From positions 124,001 to 188,000 of the forward strand of contig MU839119.1 in NCBI GenBank assembly GCA_030685235.1: a stretch of 64,000 nucleotides of DNA, written 5' to 3'. The notes below the pieces were generated by a model. The model was not told the DNA's origin. It saw only the letters and a program-made list of their open reading frames with translations, and made no database searches. Positions 10,140-22,730 of this stretch are shown here, piece by piece. The position numbers were made by a program, and so were the translations under genes. Position 1 is the stretch's first letter. Each line of letters starts with the position of its first letter. Source of the stretch: Copromyces sp. CBS 386.78 (lineage: Eukaryota > Ascomycota > Sordariomycetes > Sordariales > Sordariaceae).

Positions 10140-11121
10140 CACCTTTGGGAGATGTCAAGGAGAACCGGAATTAGCGAAGGGACATAATAGCGAGTTGGGA
10201 TGTTTGGATGAAGACCAGAAATGGCCTTTGAGTTTGGATATGGGAGCTGCGGGTGATGAGAGACGGAGGACGCGTGTTGTTGTTCTGGAGAGTCACGCAG
10301 GATAAAGTTGGAATAAAACCAAAGGTTTCAATCCGATGGATGGATCATGTCGGAAAACCTCGAAGTGATGCGTCAATTCCCAGTAGTGCAAGCGGGTCGG
10401 TCCGAACATACCTCTGTTCCTTCCCCCTCACATTCGACCGTTCCTTCTTCAACGCTTCCGCGCTGTCTCAGCCTGTCTGCCCTGGTTGGGGACGAGAGAT
10501 GCGCGGTACGGGACCGACTTTGTGGGATCGGAGAAGAAGTAATCCTCTTCCTCTTCTTCTTCCTTTTCTTCTTCGTCTTGGCAACTCAATATCAAATCTT
10601 CTGCCGCCCACGCCAATCATCCCACACGTGCACCTCGAGATGTCGTCAAATTTCCGCGTCCCGTATGCTCAGTCCTTTTCCCGCGTCCCGGTTTTCCGTC
10701 GCTCCCGTTCCGACATGAGAGGTCAGACCTGCACCGCATTGATCAGTCTTGCACATACGTCGCACGCGGCTGTGCAGACGGGAACGGGCGTTCAGGGCCG
10801 CTACACTAATGCCGCACAAAGGCCGCACAAGAGCCGCAACGACCTCATGTCGTGAATCACGACGTGGAGCTATTCATGGATACGCGGAACGCAACACGGT
10901 CGACAAGAGACGTGATACGATGAGGGACCTGAAACATCGCGAGCACTCGTACGGACCTCCGGAAATGTTGTTCAAGGGAATGAAGTGGTATAAGAAGGTC
11001 GGATCGCCTAGTTGACGGTGGGCACATCTGGAGATAATCACCACAACCTCAACACCAGACCTTGTTGGCCACAAGCGACCATTTCCACTTCCTCTGTCTC
11101 TACCAGTGCTTTCTAAGTAGC
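10140..11121. other. Intergenic between paralogs 2 and 3
   Basis: Contains CT-rich DNA (TTCCTCTTCTTCTTCC near 10547) and overlapping short frames on both strands (10253-10855 +, 10347-10718 +, 10646-10828 -). None shows a recognisable domain. The CT-rich tract may be promoter sequence of paralog 3, as pyrimidine tracts are common upstream of fungal genes. Confidence 0.4.
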
Positions 11122-12482
11122 ATGGCTATTGACAACGCCATATACCTGAGGATGATAGACGGTGGCACCCCCTACCGCAAGGAAAACAATTTGGACGAAG
11201 TCTACCTCCACCGAAGTAACAGCACCAAAAGTACCAACTGGAAAGGATGGCCTCCAGCACCCGCTCCTGACCCCAGTGACATTGCTGGACAGATCATGTT
11301 CCTACCGACGGAGCCGGAACTTGAGCGCCAAGCATGGAATCCTGAAGGGAACCCAATGGACAAAGACGGCTACAATCATCCAGTGCTGATTCTGACCAAT
11401 CCGGATCATGAAGGGTTTGTTGTTGTCCAGAAGGCAAGTATTCCGTTCGTTCGCATCTTCTTTCCGATCCAACAATGATTGACAAGCTGTGATTCAGATG
11501 ACATCCTTCAAAGGCAGAACACTTGCCGAGAATTTCCCAAACGACCCAACCCTCAAAGCTTCTTACATGCAAATTGACGATGGGGAACGGGCAGACCCTG
11601 ACGCCACAACTGTACTCCGTCTGTACAATGATCACAACATCCGGCCAATCTACTTGAAGAAACGATCCTTCGTTGAAACCCGCACATCATATAAATGTCC
11701 TCTCAATATATTACAACCGTACGACAGGTTTGGAAAACCCTTGCATGTTGACCTGGGGTCCCTGGATTTAGCCATAGTTCGAGTGCTTTTTGCGCGTTTT
11801 AAACCTCCCAATACCTCTAAAGATGAAAATCATAACCATGTCTTCCACCTCAACAGCTACACCCATATTAAAGCTGCTTCGACATTGCCTCCCCGAAAAC
11901 CATACCTTGGGCGGAAGCCACTACAGCTAGCACAGCCAGAGCATCCAGCAGAGTCAGAGCAGCAAGCACAGCAAGCACAGCAAGCACAGCAAGCACAGCA
12001 AGCACAGCAAGCACAGCAAGCACAGCAAGCACAGCAAGCACAGCAAGCACAGCAAGCACAGCANNNNNNNNNNNNNNNNNNNNNNNNNNNNNNNNNNNNN
12101 NNNNNNNNNNNNNNNNNNNNNNNNNNNNNNNNNNNNNNNNNNNNNNNNNNNNNNNNNNNNNCAAGCACGGTCTGAACAGCCAGTACAGCCAAAGCAGGCA
12201 GAACAGCCAGCACAACCAGCGGAATTAAAGCAGCCAGAGTCTCCCCAGCAGACTTTCGAGTCTCCTAGGCCCACGCCGTCACACAACATCCGGGGCAACA
12301 TCCGGGACTCCATCCTCAAAAGGTTTCATATGAACAGGCTTTCGGCTACCAGCCGAAAAGACAAGGACGTGGAGTCTTCTGAAAAAAAAGACATGGCGAA
12401 ACAGGCAGGACCCTCCAAGTTAGTGAAACAATTTATGCGTTCTGCAAGAAGAACACCTATCTCGTGGTCCGCCCCTCCCTGA
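11122..12482 (+). CDS. Paralog 3 of the HPV-I/TSF family with Gln/Ala repeat and assembly gap
   Basis: Exon 1 is 11122-11433 (104 codons) and exon 2 starts 11498. The intron 11434-11497 uses a GC-AG donor (AAG|GCAAGT), placed by alignment to paralog 2, where the same TSF block begins the next exon. Family blocks present: IMFLPTEPE (about residue 56), a HPVLILTN block (about 87), MTSFKGRTLAENFP (105-118) and SFVETRTSYKC....LQPY (about 162-180). The tail becomes a (CAG CAA GCA)n tract, Gln-Gln-Ala, from about 11960, runs into 98 N, then continues in frame QARSEQPVQPKQAEQPAQP and ends in a basic, Ser-rich tail at TGA 12480-12482. True repeat length and frame across the gap are unknown. The function is unknown. 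Confidence 0.72.
11959..12161 (+). repeat. 9-bp CAGCAAGCA repeat ending in an assembly gap
   Basis: At least eleven near-perfect copies of the 9-mer encode Gln-Gln-Ala and run to 12063. Positions 12064-12161 are N. The first bases after the gap (CAAGCACGG) look like one more degenerate unit, so the unsequenced part is presumably more of the same repeat. Coding repeat length may vary between strains. Confidence 0.95.
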
Positions 12483-13461
12483 GGAAAAGACGGATAGGCA
12501 CGGCTCTTCAGTCACCTGGAACCGTGGAAGGCTGGAGCAAAAGGGGGCAGGCGATGGGGCATGGACGGGCAGCCTTGTGGTTGAGAGATGAAAGAGGTAA
12601 CTGTTGAATGGCCAAGTCCTTGAGGGGATTATAATGGGATGCAACGTGGAGGTTTGCCATCCTTCTTTGTCTTTCTATTCTGTTTTCCCTTGTTCTTCTT
12701 CTTCTCCTCCTTCTCTAGTGGTAATCTTCCACTCTTCTCACCATCTTGTTCCTTGTCCGTGTTTATCATTTGCAACTGGCAAAGAGGGCCCGTTTTGGAC
12801 ACAAAGGAAAAATCTTTACGGGTGACGGAAGGAACTATAGTACAGGTAATGACGAGATAATTTCTATACCAATGTCGCATCTCACCTCACTGTCGTCGAC
12901 TCGTCGGCGTTGAATTTCCTACAGCGTATAAGTGATACGTGCATTACTTTAGGGAAGTCATACGTGCAAGGAAGGAAAAGTGGGGTGGTTACTTCTAGCT
13001 TTCTGCCTTTTCCTATAAGTGTGAGTTCCAGTTTTCCCTTATGCGACCCAGGAGTTGGGACACGTAAAGCCAGAGCCTGGGGGACGCGGAGTAAATGCCT
13101 TTATACGGGACTAGAAGGCAACATGCGTAACGGAATACTGAACAAAGTGCGACACAAACACGCCTAAATGAGGAAATGCTACGTGAAACAGATCACGCAC
13201 GATGGGGATATGGGGAGGAGATATGTTGTACCGCCTTGATATTAGCGAGAGAATGGATGTGTAAGTAGAGGTAGCATTTGTGGCCACGGCAGTGTCACTG
13301 ACCAGAGGCGAACAAGTCTCTGAAGCGCACACCAATATATTAATTTTCTATAGCAACCATTGACGGTAGGTAGGTACCTACGTACCGTAGCGGGAAAACC
13401 TGCTAGTTAACAGGCCTTCTAAGCTTTAGTAAGGCATAGAAGGCTTGTAAAATTTACAAGG
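12483..13461. other. Intergenic, pyrimidine-rich
   Basis: Pyrimidine-rich stretches occur at 12660-12740. Short frames at 12604-12880 overlap on both strands and are low-complexity. GTAGGTAGGTACCTACGTAC at 13366-13385 is a short palindromic motif. I see no gene. Confidence 0.4.
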
Positions 13462-13931
13462 CATATTGAAACTCTAGGCCTTGTTGGTCTGGGGAAGGAA
13501 GCTGATTGGTTGATTCAAAGTGCGCTATGACGGGATACTTCTTTCCCAAAATTCATTCTCCCCGAAACTCTATTACCCTATATCAAAGGAAATTACGAAG
13601 CCCGCTCCTAATTAATTAGGCTAGTGGCTTAATGGTTCTCGCCGTCGCTCTCTTTCTTGAGATTGCCAGTTCGATTCCAACTGGTGACAGCTTTTTTTCT
13701 ATCGCGCGAAAAGTTTCGTATACGGAAGTATAATTAGTAAATGCCCTCATCCAAACTTTAAAGCCAAAAGTCTGAGACTACTAGAAGGAATACTATAAAG
13801 ACTACTAACTAATAACCTCTATAAGAGCCTTCCAGAAAGTCTTATAGGGGTCTTTAGCTTTACTATTTTGCACCCAAATCTAACCAATTAGGAGCTTCGC
13901 TCAGCCAACAAGGCCTAGAAATCCAACATGC
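13462..13931. mobile_element. Inverted-repeat element with internal tRNA-like sequence
   Basis: Left end GGCATATTGAAACTCTAGGC plus CTTGTTGG (13462-13489) is repeated in inverted orientation at 13904-13931 (CCAACAAGGCCTAGAAATCC plus AACATGCC), with about 24 of 28 positions matching. Neighbouring sequence also carries further GGCATGTTG/CAACATGCC copies. The ~470 bp between hold no open frame, which fits a MITE-like or other non-autonomous element. No clean target-site duplication was found, so this is a tentative call. Confidence 0.4.
13618..13698 (+). ncRNA. tRNA-like Pol III sequence, probably a tRNA relic
   Basis: CTAGTGGCTTAATGG resembles a tRNA A-box/D-arm and AGTTCGATTCC matches the B-box. 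The spacing is tRNA-like, and a run of seven T follows at 13692. The region between contains CTTTCTT, which would place anticodon TTC (Glu). However, the acceptor stem does not pair and the T-stem is imperfect, so a functional tRNA is unlikely. A tRNA-derived SINE head or tRNA pseudogene fits better. Confidence 0.35.
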
Positions 13932-14053
13932 CTTGTTGTATAAGTATGCAACAAATATGCACTAGGGCATGTTGCGCTCCCTATATTCCCGCTGCGGTAA
14001 CCAACAATTCTCAGCCCACCACACGGCAGGATATCCCCCTTCCTAAAATCCGC

Positions 14054-15551
14054 TCAAGACTTCGGACTCAAGATATAAATCTCCCCATCAGCACTATTAT
14101 CGCTTCCCACAAAAAGTCCCCTACCCGCCGGATCCCAACTAGCAGCCGTCAGCCTAAAGCAGCTACTCTGCGTGAGTCCATTCGCCGTACAACTCCCCGG
14201 ATTCGTCGCGCTGAAAACATCCGTATACCCGGTCCTGCTATCCGCGGGGGCAACAGGATCATAACTCCCATCCGCCAACCTGGTGAACGGCACCTGCACG
14301 ACCTTGAACCCTGTGGGCGGCTGTCGGTTCCACGATCCGTGGAAGGTGATGTACATATTCTTGGCGTCGGCGTCGAAGGTGTTCCAGATGGGAGCGGAGT
14401 GGGCTTGGAAAGTCAGGCGGGGAGCGATGGCTTTGCCGTTGCAGGTGGCGTCGTTGTAGGAGGAGTTGGGGGCGACGACAAAGTGTTGCCCGGTTTTGAG
14501 ACCGTTGGTGAAGGAGGAGGGGTCCCAGACTGAAAAACAGGTTGGGTAGCCGTACCAGGCGTTGCGGACGGTGGGGGGGTCGCCGACTGAGGGGAGAAGA
14601 AGGGTTAGTGGGCATTGATTGCCAAGGTAGCAAAGGGGTAAAAAGAGGGGAGGGGAGGGCTTACGGTTGTTGAGCTTTTCAGCTGGGTTGTTGGTGTGGA
14701 TGTCCTTGCGTTGGCCGTTTTCGGTGCGGGTGAAGTCCTGTTGAGGTCAGCAAAAGCCAGAAGATACGAACGGGGGAGTGCTCACATCACCGCTGTTCTC
14801 GACACCCCAAAAGACACCGTTGGGATCAGGGACAAAGCCGATGTCGTTCCTCAGACCATATCCAAACATCTCGCCCTGCGTGTTATAGTTGTAACCATCT
14901 GACGGAACGTTATTGGTGTCAAAGACCTTGATGCAAGCGCGACCAGTCGATGGCTGCTGCGCCGCCATGTCGAAGTTGGAGTTGCTGCCAACCTGCAGCA
15001 GGACCAGGTTCGGCTGACCTGGGATAAATTTGACGGCACGTGACGAGTGCACACCCGTCGACATGCCCTTGACGATGGTTTTCTGGTTGCTGACCTTGCG
15101 GGTAAGGGGATCATATGCCCAGCTGTAGAGAGTCGTCTCGGAGGAAGCGTAGAGGGTCTTGCCATCGGGGGTCAAGTCCAAGCCATGGTTGAGACCGCCA
15201 CCAGAGATGAGCATGTTGGTGCTGTTGATGCAGCCGTCGGCGCCGAAAGTGTGGACGGAGACGCCCTTGGTGTTATGTTGGACGAGCATGTTGCCTTCGG
15301 TGTCCCAGATGACGGTTCGTACTTGCTTCAAGCTGCCGGCAATCTTCATGATGGTCCAGCCGGAGTTGACGGTGTATTGGTAGCGCATGTTGGGGACGCC
15401 GCTGCAGCTTTTGGGAAGAGGGAGCTTTGCGACTTCGGCATTGACATCTGTGACTGTGGTTAGTTGCTTTTCATGGAGGAAGACGAAAGGGAATTAACCT
15501 ACCGGCACCCAAAAGGGCCGCTGCCACAGCGAAGAGATCGAACGGACGCAT
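14054..15551 (-). CDS. Secreted PQQ-dependent sugar dehydrogenase (AA12/GSDH-like)
   Basis: Four exons on the minus strand: 15503-15551, 14786-15447, 14665-14737 and 14054-14586, 438 aa, with introns of 55, 48 and 78 bp with GT...AG ends. The N-terminus MRPFDLFAVAAALLGA is a signal peptide, so the protein is probably exported. Blocks typical of the six-bladed quinoprotein glucose/sorbosone dehydrogenase fold are visible: HGLDLTPDGKTLYASSE, a GYGLRNDIGFVPDPNG...GVENSGD block, GDPPTVRNAWYGYPTC, MYITFHGSWNRQPPTGFKVV and a closing GEIYIL strand. The family oxidises pyranoses with bound pyrroloquinoline quinone; fungal members are CAZy AA12. Length fits a member without a CBM1 domain. Substrate cannot be read from sequence. 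No frameshift or stop is seen. The gene lies between the inverted-repeat element and Copia-2. Confidence 0.88.
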
Positions 15552-16252
15552 TATGTTTGAGTCCTCGGATTGCCGCTACTACACGTGAATGATGCAGAGA
15601 GGTAGCAGAAGATTTTGGGAAACGCGGTGGGCATGCAATCCCCTTCTATATGACGGACTCCGGGAGACAAAACATGATCAAGGGCCTGCCAAGACGGGAC
15701 GAGTCGAGTGCCTCATCTAAACGACCGTCAAATTCTAGCCATCATGCTGCTTCGTCGATAACAAGCTGGCGATATAACGTGATTGTGGGATTTTGTGGGT
15801 TTTGATGGCCAACCACTTTGCCGGGATAGATACGACTCAATATCGGGTATGATAGCCTGTTCGGCAGTATGGCTCCGAAGGCACGGCAGTCACCATTCTG
15901 TGCCGTGCGTCGTCACCTTCTCCACAATCTATCTTCCGGGCTCGCGTGGGAAAATTGGGGGCAAGTTCGCCCATTGGCTGGTGATGAGCCGCATATCGAT
16001 GAAGGGCAAAAGTCCGGTTTGCATGGTTCCAAGAAACGTCGAGATGATTGAATGGGCACTTGAGCTCACATCTCTCCGGTCAATATCCTCAACATTCGAA
16101 TGGCTTCGTCCTTGACGCGACGCCCGTCAACCCTCCAGTTCAGGGCAGCAACGATGAGAGATATGTTAATCGAAGAACGAGGGGGTTGACGTGTTGGTGT
16201 TATGAAGTCCTTTGATGGTTTGATCTTGGTAATGGTAATGTAAAGAACAAAT
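15552..16252. other. Intergenic, upstream of the AA12-like gene and Copia-2 flank
   Basis: Normal base composition. It should contain the promoter of the minus-strand AA12-like gene. Open frames at 15783-16115 have no recognisable product. The last five bases, CAAAT (16248-16252), are the target duplication of Copia-2. Confidence 0.45.
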
Positions 16253-16440
16253 TGTTGAACCATGACGAAGGAGGTGATCACGTAAGACGATAGAGTAGTA
16301 GTGAAATGTCTTAATTGATTGAAGAGAGAGAGTAAGAAAGGAGAAAAGGGAGGATTAAGTCCGACTTATATATAGGGTAGCTATATGTAGATCGTATCTA
16401 TTAATACTAAGAATACTAAAATATATAAATAGCTTCAATA
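16253..16440 (-). repeat. Copia-2 3' LTR
   Basis: 188 bp, matching 22745-22932. It begins TGTTGAACCATGACGAAGGA on the plus strand. A truncated inverted copy of the same LTR lies at 464-531. Confidence 0.92.
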
Positions 16441-17899
16441 CTCCCCCTCGATCCAAACGTAGATTACCCTATTAGGAGAGGATAAGAGAGAAAGAGGGAA
16501 AAAGGAGAGAGAGAAGGAGAAAAAAAGTTATTTATAAGAATATTCTCTTGGCCTAACGTGGTTAGTACTAGTAAAACTCGGTAGGAAAAAAGGATTATTA
16601 CTGTAAGGGGTGAATAGGAAAAGAGGATGGTAATAGAGGTACGAAATAAAAGTAAAGTAATAAAACTTATAAGAGAAAAGAGAAAGAATAGAGAAGTAAT
16701 ATAATTCCGGATTTAGTGGTCGTAAAACTATAAAGGTAGTACTAATCAATTCGTTTCGTTAAAGCGGATAAGATGAAAGTATGGATAAGGTTGTGGCGTA
16801 GTAGGAAGGGTGAGAAATATCCGTAAGTCGATTTTTAAAATTTCTTATATTAAAGAATTTCGTAGAAATTAGGAAATTGCGACTTAAACTATTAAAGTAT
16901 ATGGATAGTAAATTAGAGGGAATAAAAAATATATAGGAAGGATTAGCCTAATATAAAATATAATAAATAATAATAAAGTAGTATAATAACTTCGTAATAA
17001 ATATAGAAATAGCAGTACGTAAATATAGGGGAATATTAGTTATATAAGTATTAAAAAAGTATTATTAAAGAATAATAATATTATTATAAAAGGCTTAAAA
17101 CTTAATAATATTATTCGAAGATATTGCAGAGGAGGGCCTTTATAAAAATATCGGCGACTTTCTCCTTAGTAAGTACGTATTAGAAGTTTACGCTTCTAAC
17201 GGTCTAAATTTCCCTATACTATATATATTAAATATTAATATATTTAGTACGGGTATAGTATTATAAGTTTTTTATAAGGGCTATAGTACCTTAATTATTA
17301 TAACAAATAATAATAGTATTTATTAGGGGATAGGCGAGGTTTAATAATAGTCTTCTAAATTATATTGCTTCTTTCGCCGCTTAAATTTATATTATTACTT
17401 TTACTTAGTAAGAAGATAAAATAATAATCTATTAGCATTTAAATTATTAATTAATAATTGTATTACCGATATAAAATATATAACTTTTAATAAAGCATTT
17501 AATAGCAGTATCTCCCTCCTAATCTATATCCGAAAAGCCGGTAAATAAAATAAATAGGCCGGCGTAAGTAAGATAGAGGATAAAAATACTTTAAAAATAT
17601 TAAAGAATATATTTTACAATTATAATATAATATTAAGTTGGCTTAGCGAAGTAACGGCTATAGAAAAATATTATAAAAATTATATTTAATTATATATTTA
17701 GTATAATATATATAAGGGAATTAATAGCGCTTATATATTAGTATTTATCGGCGGCAGTAACTTCGAAACCTTTAGGTAGTTTAGGTATTTTATTAATATT
17801 TATTAGCGTAATTATTAACTAATAATTTAATATTCCGAAATCTTTAAATATTTTTTCGAAGTAAGCCTTTTAATTTAATCGAAAGATGTAGTTTAATTT

Positions 17900-18600
17900 A
17901 TTACGGATAATTAATATATTTAAGTAATAAGAATAGGGTTTTATATTAGTTATTTTAAAGCGTTTATTAAAAGTAAATATAAATTATTAAATATTAGATT
18001 TAGAAGGATTAGCAATAAGGAGATTATTAATATAAATAACAATATAAGTAGTACTTTTATTAAAAATAGTAATGTCGGTAGGGAGGGGAGAAAAATTAAA
18101 GTTATTAAAGAATTTAATTAAAATATTATATTAGACCCGAAGGCTTTATTTTAGGCTATATAGAATATAATTAAATTTATATATTAAAGTAGGGTTATTA
18201 TTAATAATATTTAATAAGTATTCTACGAAGATTTTTTCTTCGATTAAACTATAGAAAAAAGCGGTTTAAACATTTATTTATTCGAATTCTAAATTAAAGG
18301 CGGTAGCGAAGGCGAAAATAAGTTTATAATTTATAGGTTTTATAATAAATATAAATATTTTATTATAATTAATCCCCTTTTATTACTCGAAACTCCGGAC
18401 TATTTAGCGAGCTTTATAATAAAGGATTTTACTATTTACGCCGGTCTTAAATTTATATATTTATTTTCCGGATAGTAAGCAGCGGCTTAGGCTCTAGGGA
18501 ATGAAGGTTTAAATTTGGTTATTAATAAGGGATTAATATTCGGCTTATATAATTAAATACTAATTTTTCTAGTCTAGGCGTTTAATAACTTTTTAAAGGT
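17900..18600 (-). pseudogene. Copia-2 reverse transcriptase relic
   Basis: The minus-strand frame through 17990-18060 reads TTYIVIYINNLLIANPSK, the catalytic strand-turn-strand of Ty1/copia RTs with both Asp read as Asn after G-to-A changes. Neighbouring sequence upstream on the minus strand should hold the rest of RT and the integrase, and the RNase H should lie at lower coordinates, but stops prevent exact limits. Confidence 0.65.
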
Positions 18601-21600
18601 TTTTAAATTTTAGTATTAATAAGGTAATAAAGGTAATAAAGGTTAGAAGGTTAGATTTAAGATTATTAATTACTTTTAATAATAATTATTATTTATTAAG
18701 AATAGTAGGATTTAGGGAACGGAATTCGGGGTGACGATTTATAATAGTATATTAGTAGTTTAAGTCGAAAAGGCTTAAATTACCGCTAATAAAAATAGTA
18801 TTTTAGATTAACGATAACGGTACTTATAGTTCAAGTTAAAATAGGTACTAGAATAACTTATTTAAGAATAAGGGGCTAAATAATATAGATTAAATAAGTA
18901 AGAGTAGAAATAATATAAACGAATTAAGAATTCCCTTTAATTATAGTAGCGGAACTCCCTTTAAATTTATATTAAGGGAATAAGTTAGTAGAAGTATTAC
19001 TAGAGGCGGAAGTAAAGTAGAAGAATAGGAAGCCGGGAACCGGGGCTAGGGAAGTAGCGGGACCGGTAGGGTATAGGCGGCGGGGGGGTTATATAGTATA
19101 ATTATATACCCTTCTATTAGAAAGTTAGGAAATAAGGCGGATAAATTTATAATAAAAGTATTAAAATTTAAATCCGGCGTAAGATAGAAGGAGGGTAAAA
19201 TAGTATTAAAATCTGGTATAAGGTTAGCGGAAATATATATATATATTTTATTAATAATAATATTATTAATAGAAATAATTTTATTACTATTAATAAAGAT
19301 AATATAATTTGTAGAACCTTCGTAGCCTAATAATTTACTTCGGCTAACGGCGGGTATTAATTTACCTAGGAAATCGGCGTTAGATAATTTATAGTAGTAA
19401 GGGGTACTAATAACTCTTAAATATAAAAGATCAAATTTACGGCTAGTCTATACTTCGTATAGCATTTTATTTATTATTCGGCTAAAGTATTAATTCTTAA
19501 AGTAAACGACTGTTTAAAGGACAATCGGCTAAAAACGGCGGTTAAAACTACTATCGAATAAAACGGTAATAAAACGTTCCTATAGGATTTTATTAAATCG
19601 TTTTAAAATACCATTCTATTCGTATTAATTAACTACTGAATATATTAATATAATAAAATAATTTTAATATTATAATTAAAATTTCTTATTAATATTTTCG
19701 CCGGCCTAATTAAAATAAAAGTAGCATACAGGTTATTCTAACTTATTAAATTCGTAGAATTATTTGGTAATAATTTAAGAGAATTTGTCTTTAGTTTTAA
19801 CGGCGTAGACCTAAATATATTAAATAAAATCGTTAATAATTATTATTTAATAACGTTATTCCTATAGACCTTTAAAGCGGAACGGGCTATATATATTTAT
19901 ATAAATATATTCGAAGGGACGTATCCCTTTATATACTAAATTTTTATAGGGAATTTATTTAAAGCGGCTAAACGTATACTTATCGTAGAAATAGGAATTA
20001 GGGATAAGATAAATGCCGGTAAATATTTTTTAAAGGGAAATAATATTCCTTTTATTAAAATAGGCGAATTGGTTGTACTAGATTTTTAATCGTTTATATT
20101 CGACGGTATAAGCAGTAAGAGCGAAACGGCGCTTAAAAATATTAATTAATTAATTTAAAATATAGACCTTATTAAATTTAAAACTTCAAAAACGGATCTT
20201 ATAAGTAGAAATACCCATAGCGACACTATTTCCAAATATTATAACGAAGCTTAAACAATTGAATTAAAAAATGGAAACAAAATTATAAACTATTTTAAAA
20301 GAATAATAAACCTATAAAAATATAAAAGATAGTTTACCCTTAAAAATGGTTAGGAATTAGTAAGTGCCGGTTACTTCTAAAGTAATTTCTACATTACCTA
20401 TCCCTATAATTGGGGGACCGGTATAAGGGTATAAATTTCGAAAGCCGGCCTTAATATAAAATAGGTAACTAGTAACTCCAGAGTTGAGAATAATAACGTA
20501 TTTAAAATTTTATAAGTAAGTATAGCGGGACTTTAAAGTTAATAAGGCAATAACATACCCTGCGAATTTAGAACCGAATAATAAAATAATAATAAAAAAA
20601 AGGGATTAAAATAAAATAGTATCGATAAATAGTAGGGGGGTAGCGTAGGAATCTTATACTCTCTTCCGCTATAGGAGTAGTAGGATAATTAAATTAATAA
20701 ATTAATAGGGGGCTAAATAAACGAGCGGCGGGTTAAATACTATAAAGCTTATAAGTCTTGAAAAAATAGTAATAGATTATAGGCTAATAGTATTTTAATT
20801 AATATAAGAGCGTTTATTAGGGTAATAATCTTTATATTTATTATTGGATTAATTTCTTTCTAAACTTGTAGTAAATAGGGTAATTTAGGAGGGTTGAAGT
20901 TTAGTAGTATCGTTAGAGGCCGAATTTTAATTTCTACTATACTTTTTAAAATATTATTTACTATAATAAGCGTTATTATAGTTTAATGTTTTATATATCG
21001 AATAAAATACTTAAAGGCGTTTATTATTACCTTATAATTTTTTATTATTAAATTTAGGTTTAAACGGGAAAAGGGTAGGGTTTTGGGTAATATAGGCAGC
21101 TATAGCGGCTTCCGAATCGAATTTAAATTTATTCATTGACTATTCCTTACATTAATTAATTAATCCCTCTTTATATTCAACATCCCTTTTAGCTTAATTT
21201 AGGGTAATAGCGTACCGGGTAATAATTTTTTAATTATTTCTCTCGGAAAGAAGAATATATTCTTAAATAAATTTAAATATAAAATTATTATAGTTTAAGC
21301 CTAGGCCGATAAGGAAGTAATTAATTAATTAAATTATTTGAATTTTAGCGTATTTAGAATTTATTTTAGCGAATTCGTCTTAAATAATTTAGAGTCGGTT
21401 AACGAATTTAATAATATTAAAATATTTAAAAAATATAATTTCGCGGAATCGTTTTAAAGCTTCGTAGTAACTAGTAGTATTTTTAGGGTAATAATATATA
21501 TAAGCTTAATCGAAAGCTTTATAAATAGTAGATAGGTTATAGTAATAGAATTTATTTTAAATATAGGGTAAAAATTTATTTATAAATAGTATTAGTATTT

Positions 21601-22730
21601 ATTATTATTCTATATCTTAATTTTCGCGCCTTTTAATATTTTTATATTCGGGAAGGCTAGAGTAATAAAGTAGAGAATTTACAAATTAGCAAATAATAAA
21701 TTACGAACGGGATAAAATATAAGTGATAATAGCGCGGCATTACGTAGTATAATTCTTTCTACTACTTTCGAAAATAGGGATAGTAATAAGTTCGACGAAG
21801 TTTTTATTAGGTATAATTACAATTTAATTATTTAGCGGAATTAAATATTAGAACGCAATTAAATTAATTTAACGGGGGGAGTAATAGTAGTAAAATTCTA
21901 AAGGTTTATCGAATTAGGGGGAGAGAAAGATATTAGGCTTTTAATAAGGCCCGAAAGAATAAAAATAGAAGTAGAGGGTGAATATATAGAAAAAGAGGAA
22001 TTTTAGAAAGATTTATAGAAGGTTTATAGTATAATAATGATTTTTTTTAATAAGTAAGCGAAATTGTAACGGAGGTAACGACGGGCGGTAGGAATTTTTA
22101 TAGGGCGCGGCCGGAAGTTATAGCGATATACTTTTTGAATTTATTAAGAAATTCTCGCGAAGCGATCGCGCCGAATTGTAAATAAAGTAAATGCCCGACT
22201 TATCGTTAAATATTTAATAAACCGCAACAAGGTTACAGTAAATATTATCGCTAGCGAAATAGCAAGGATAGTAGGGTATGGGAAATTGTATAGTAGTAAT
22301 ATAGGAGAATAAAAGAGCCGGCCGGGGTAATTAATAGATTTGAGAGCGTTATTTTACGCTTTTATTAAATAATGATAAATATTATTAATAAATCTATTAA
22401 TTTTAGTATAAATATGATTAAATGCGATAAATTTTAATAGGGTTATAAAAATCTGGTGTTTTTATAGTACGGTAAATTCCGCGTTTTAGATTACTAAGAT
22501 TTTAATTATATAAGGTACGTAGGGTAGTCCGTGCGTAGTATGTATATTTACAATTGGTAATAGTATTTGCACTTTGTAAAAAGCGTAAGTCTTTTGTAAT
22601 GCGAATTACGATATTATAATAAAAGAATAACGGATAGATGGGAAGGATTTGGAAAAGGGAAAGGCGGGGGTAAGTAGCGATTATAGACTTAGTTATTTTC
22701 TTTTGTATTGTCGTAACACGTATAGTATAT

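Noticed and set aside
12604..12880. Short frames on both strands in the pyrimidine-rich stretch
   Set aside because: They are low-complexity (Phe/Ser or Lys/Glu runs produced by CT/GA-rich DNA), with no conserved start context.
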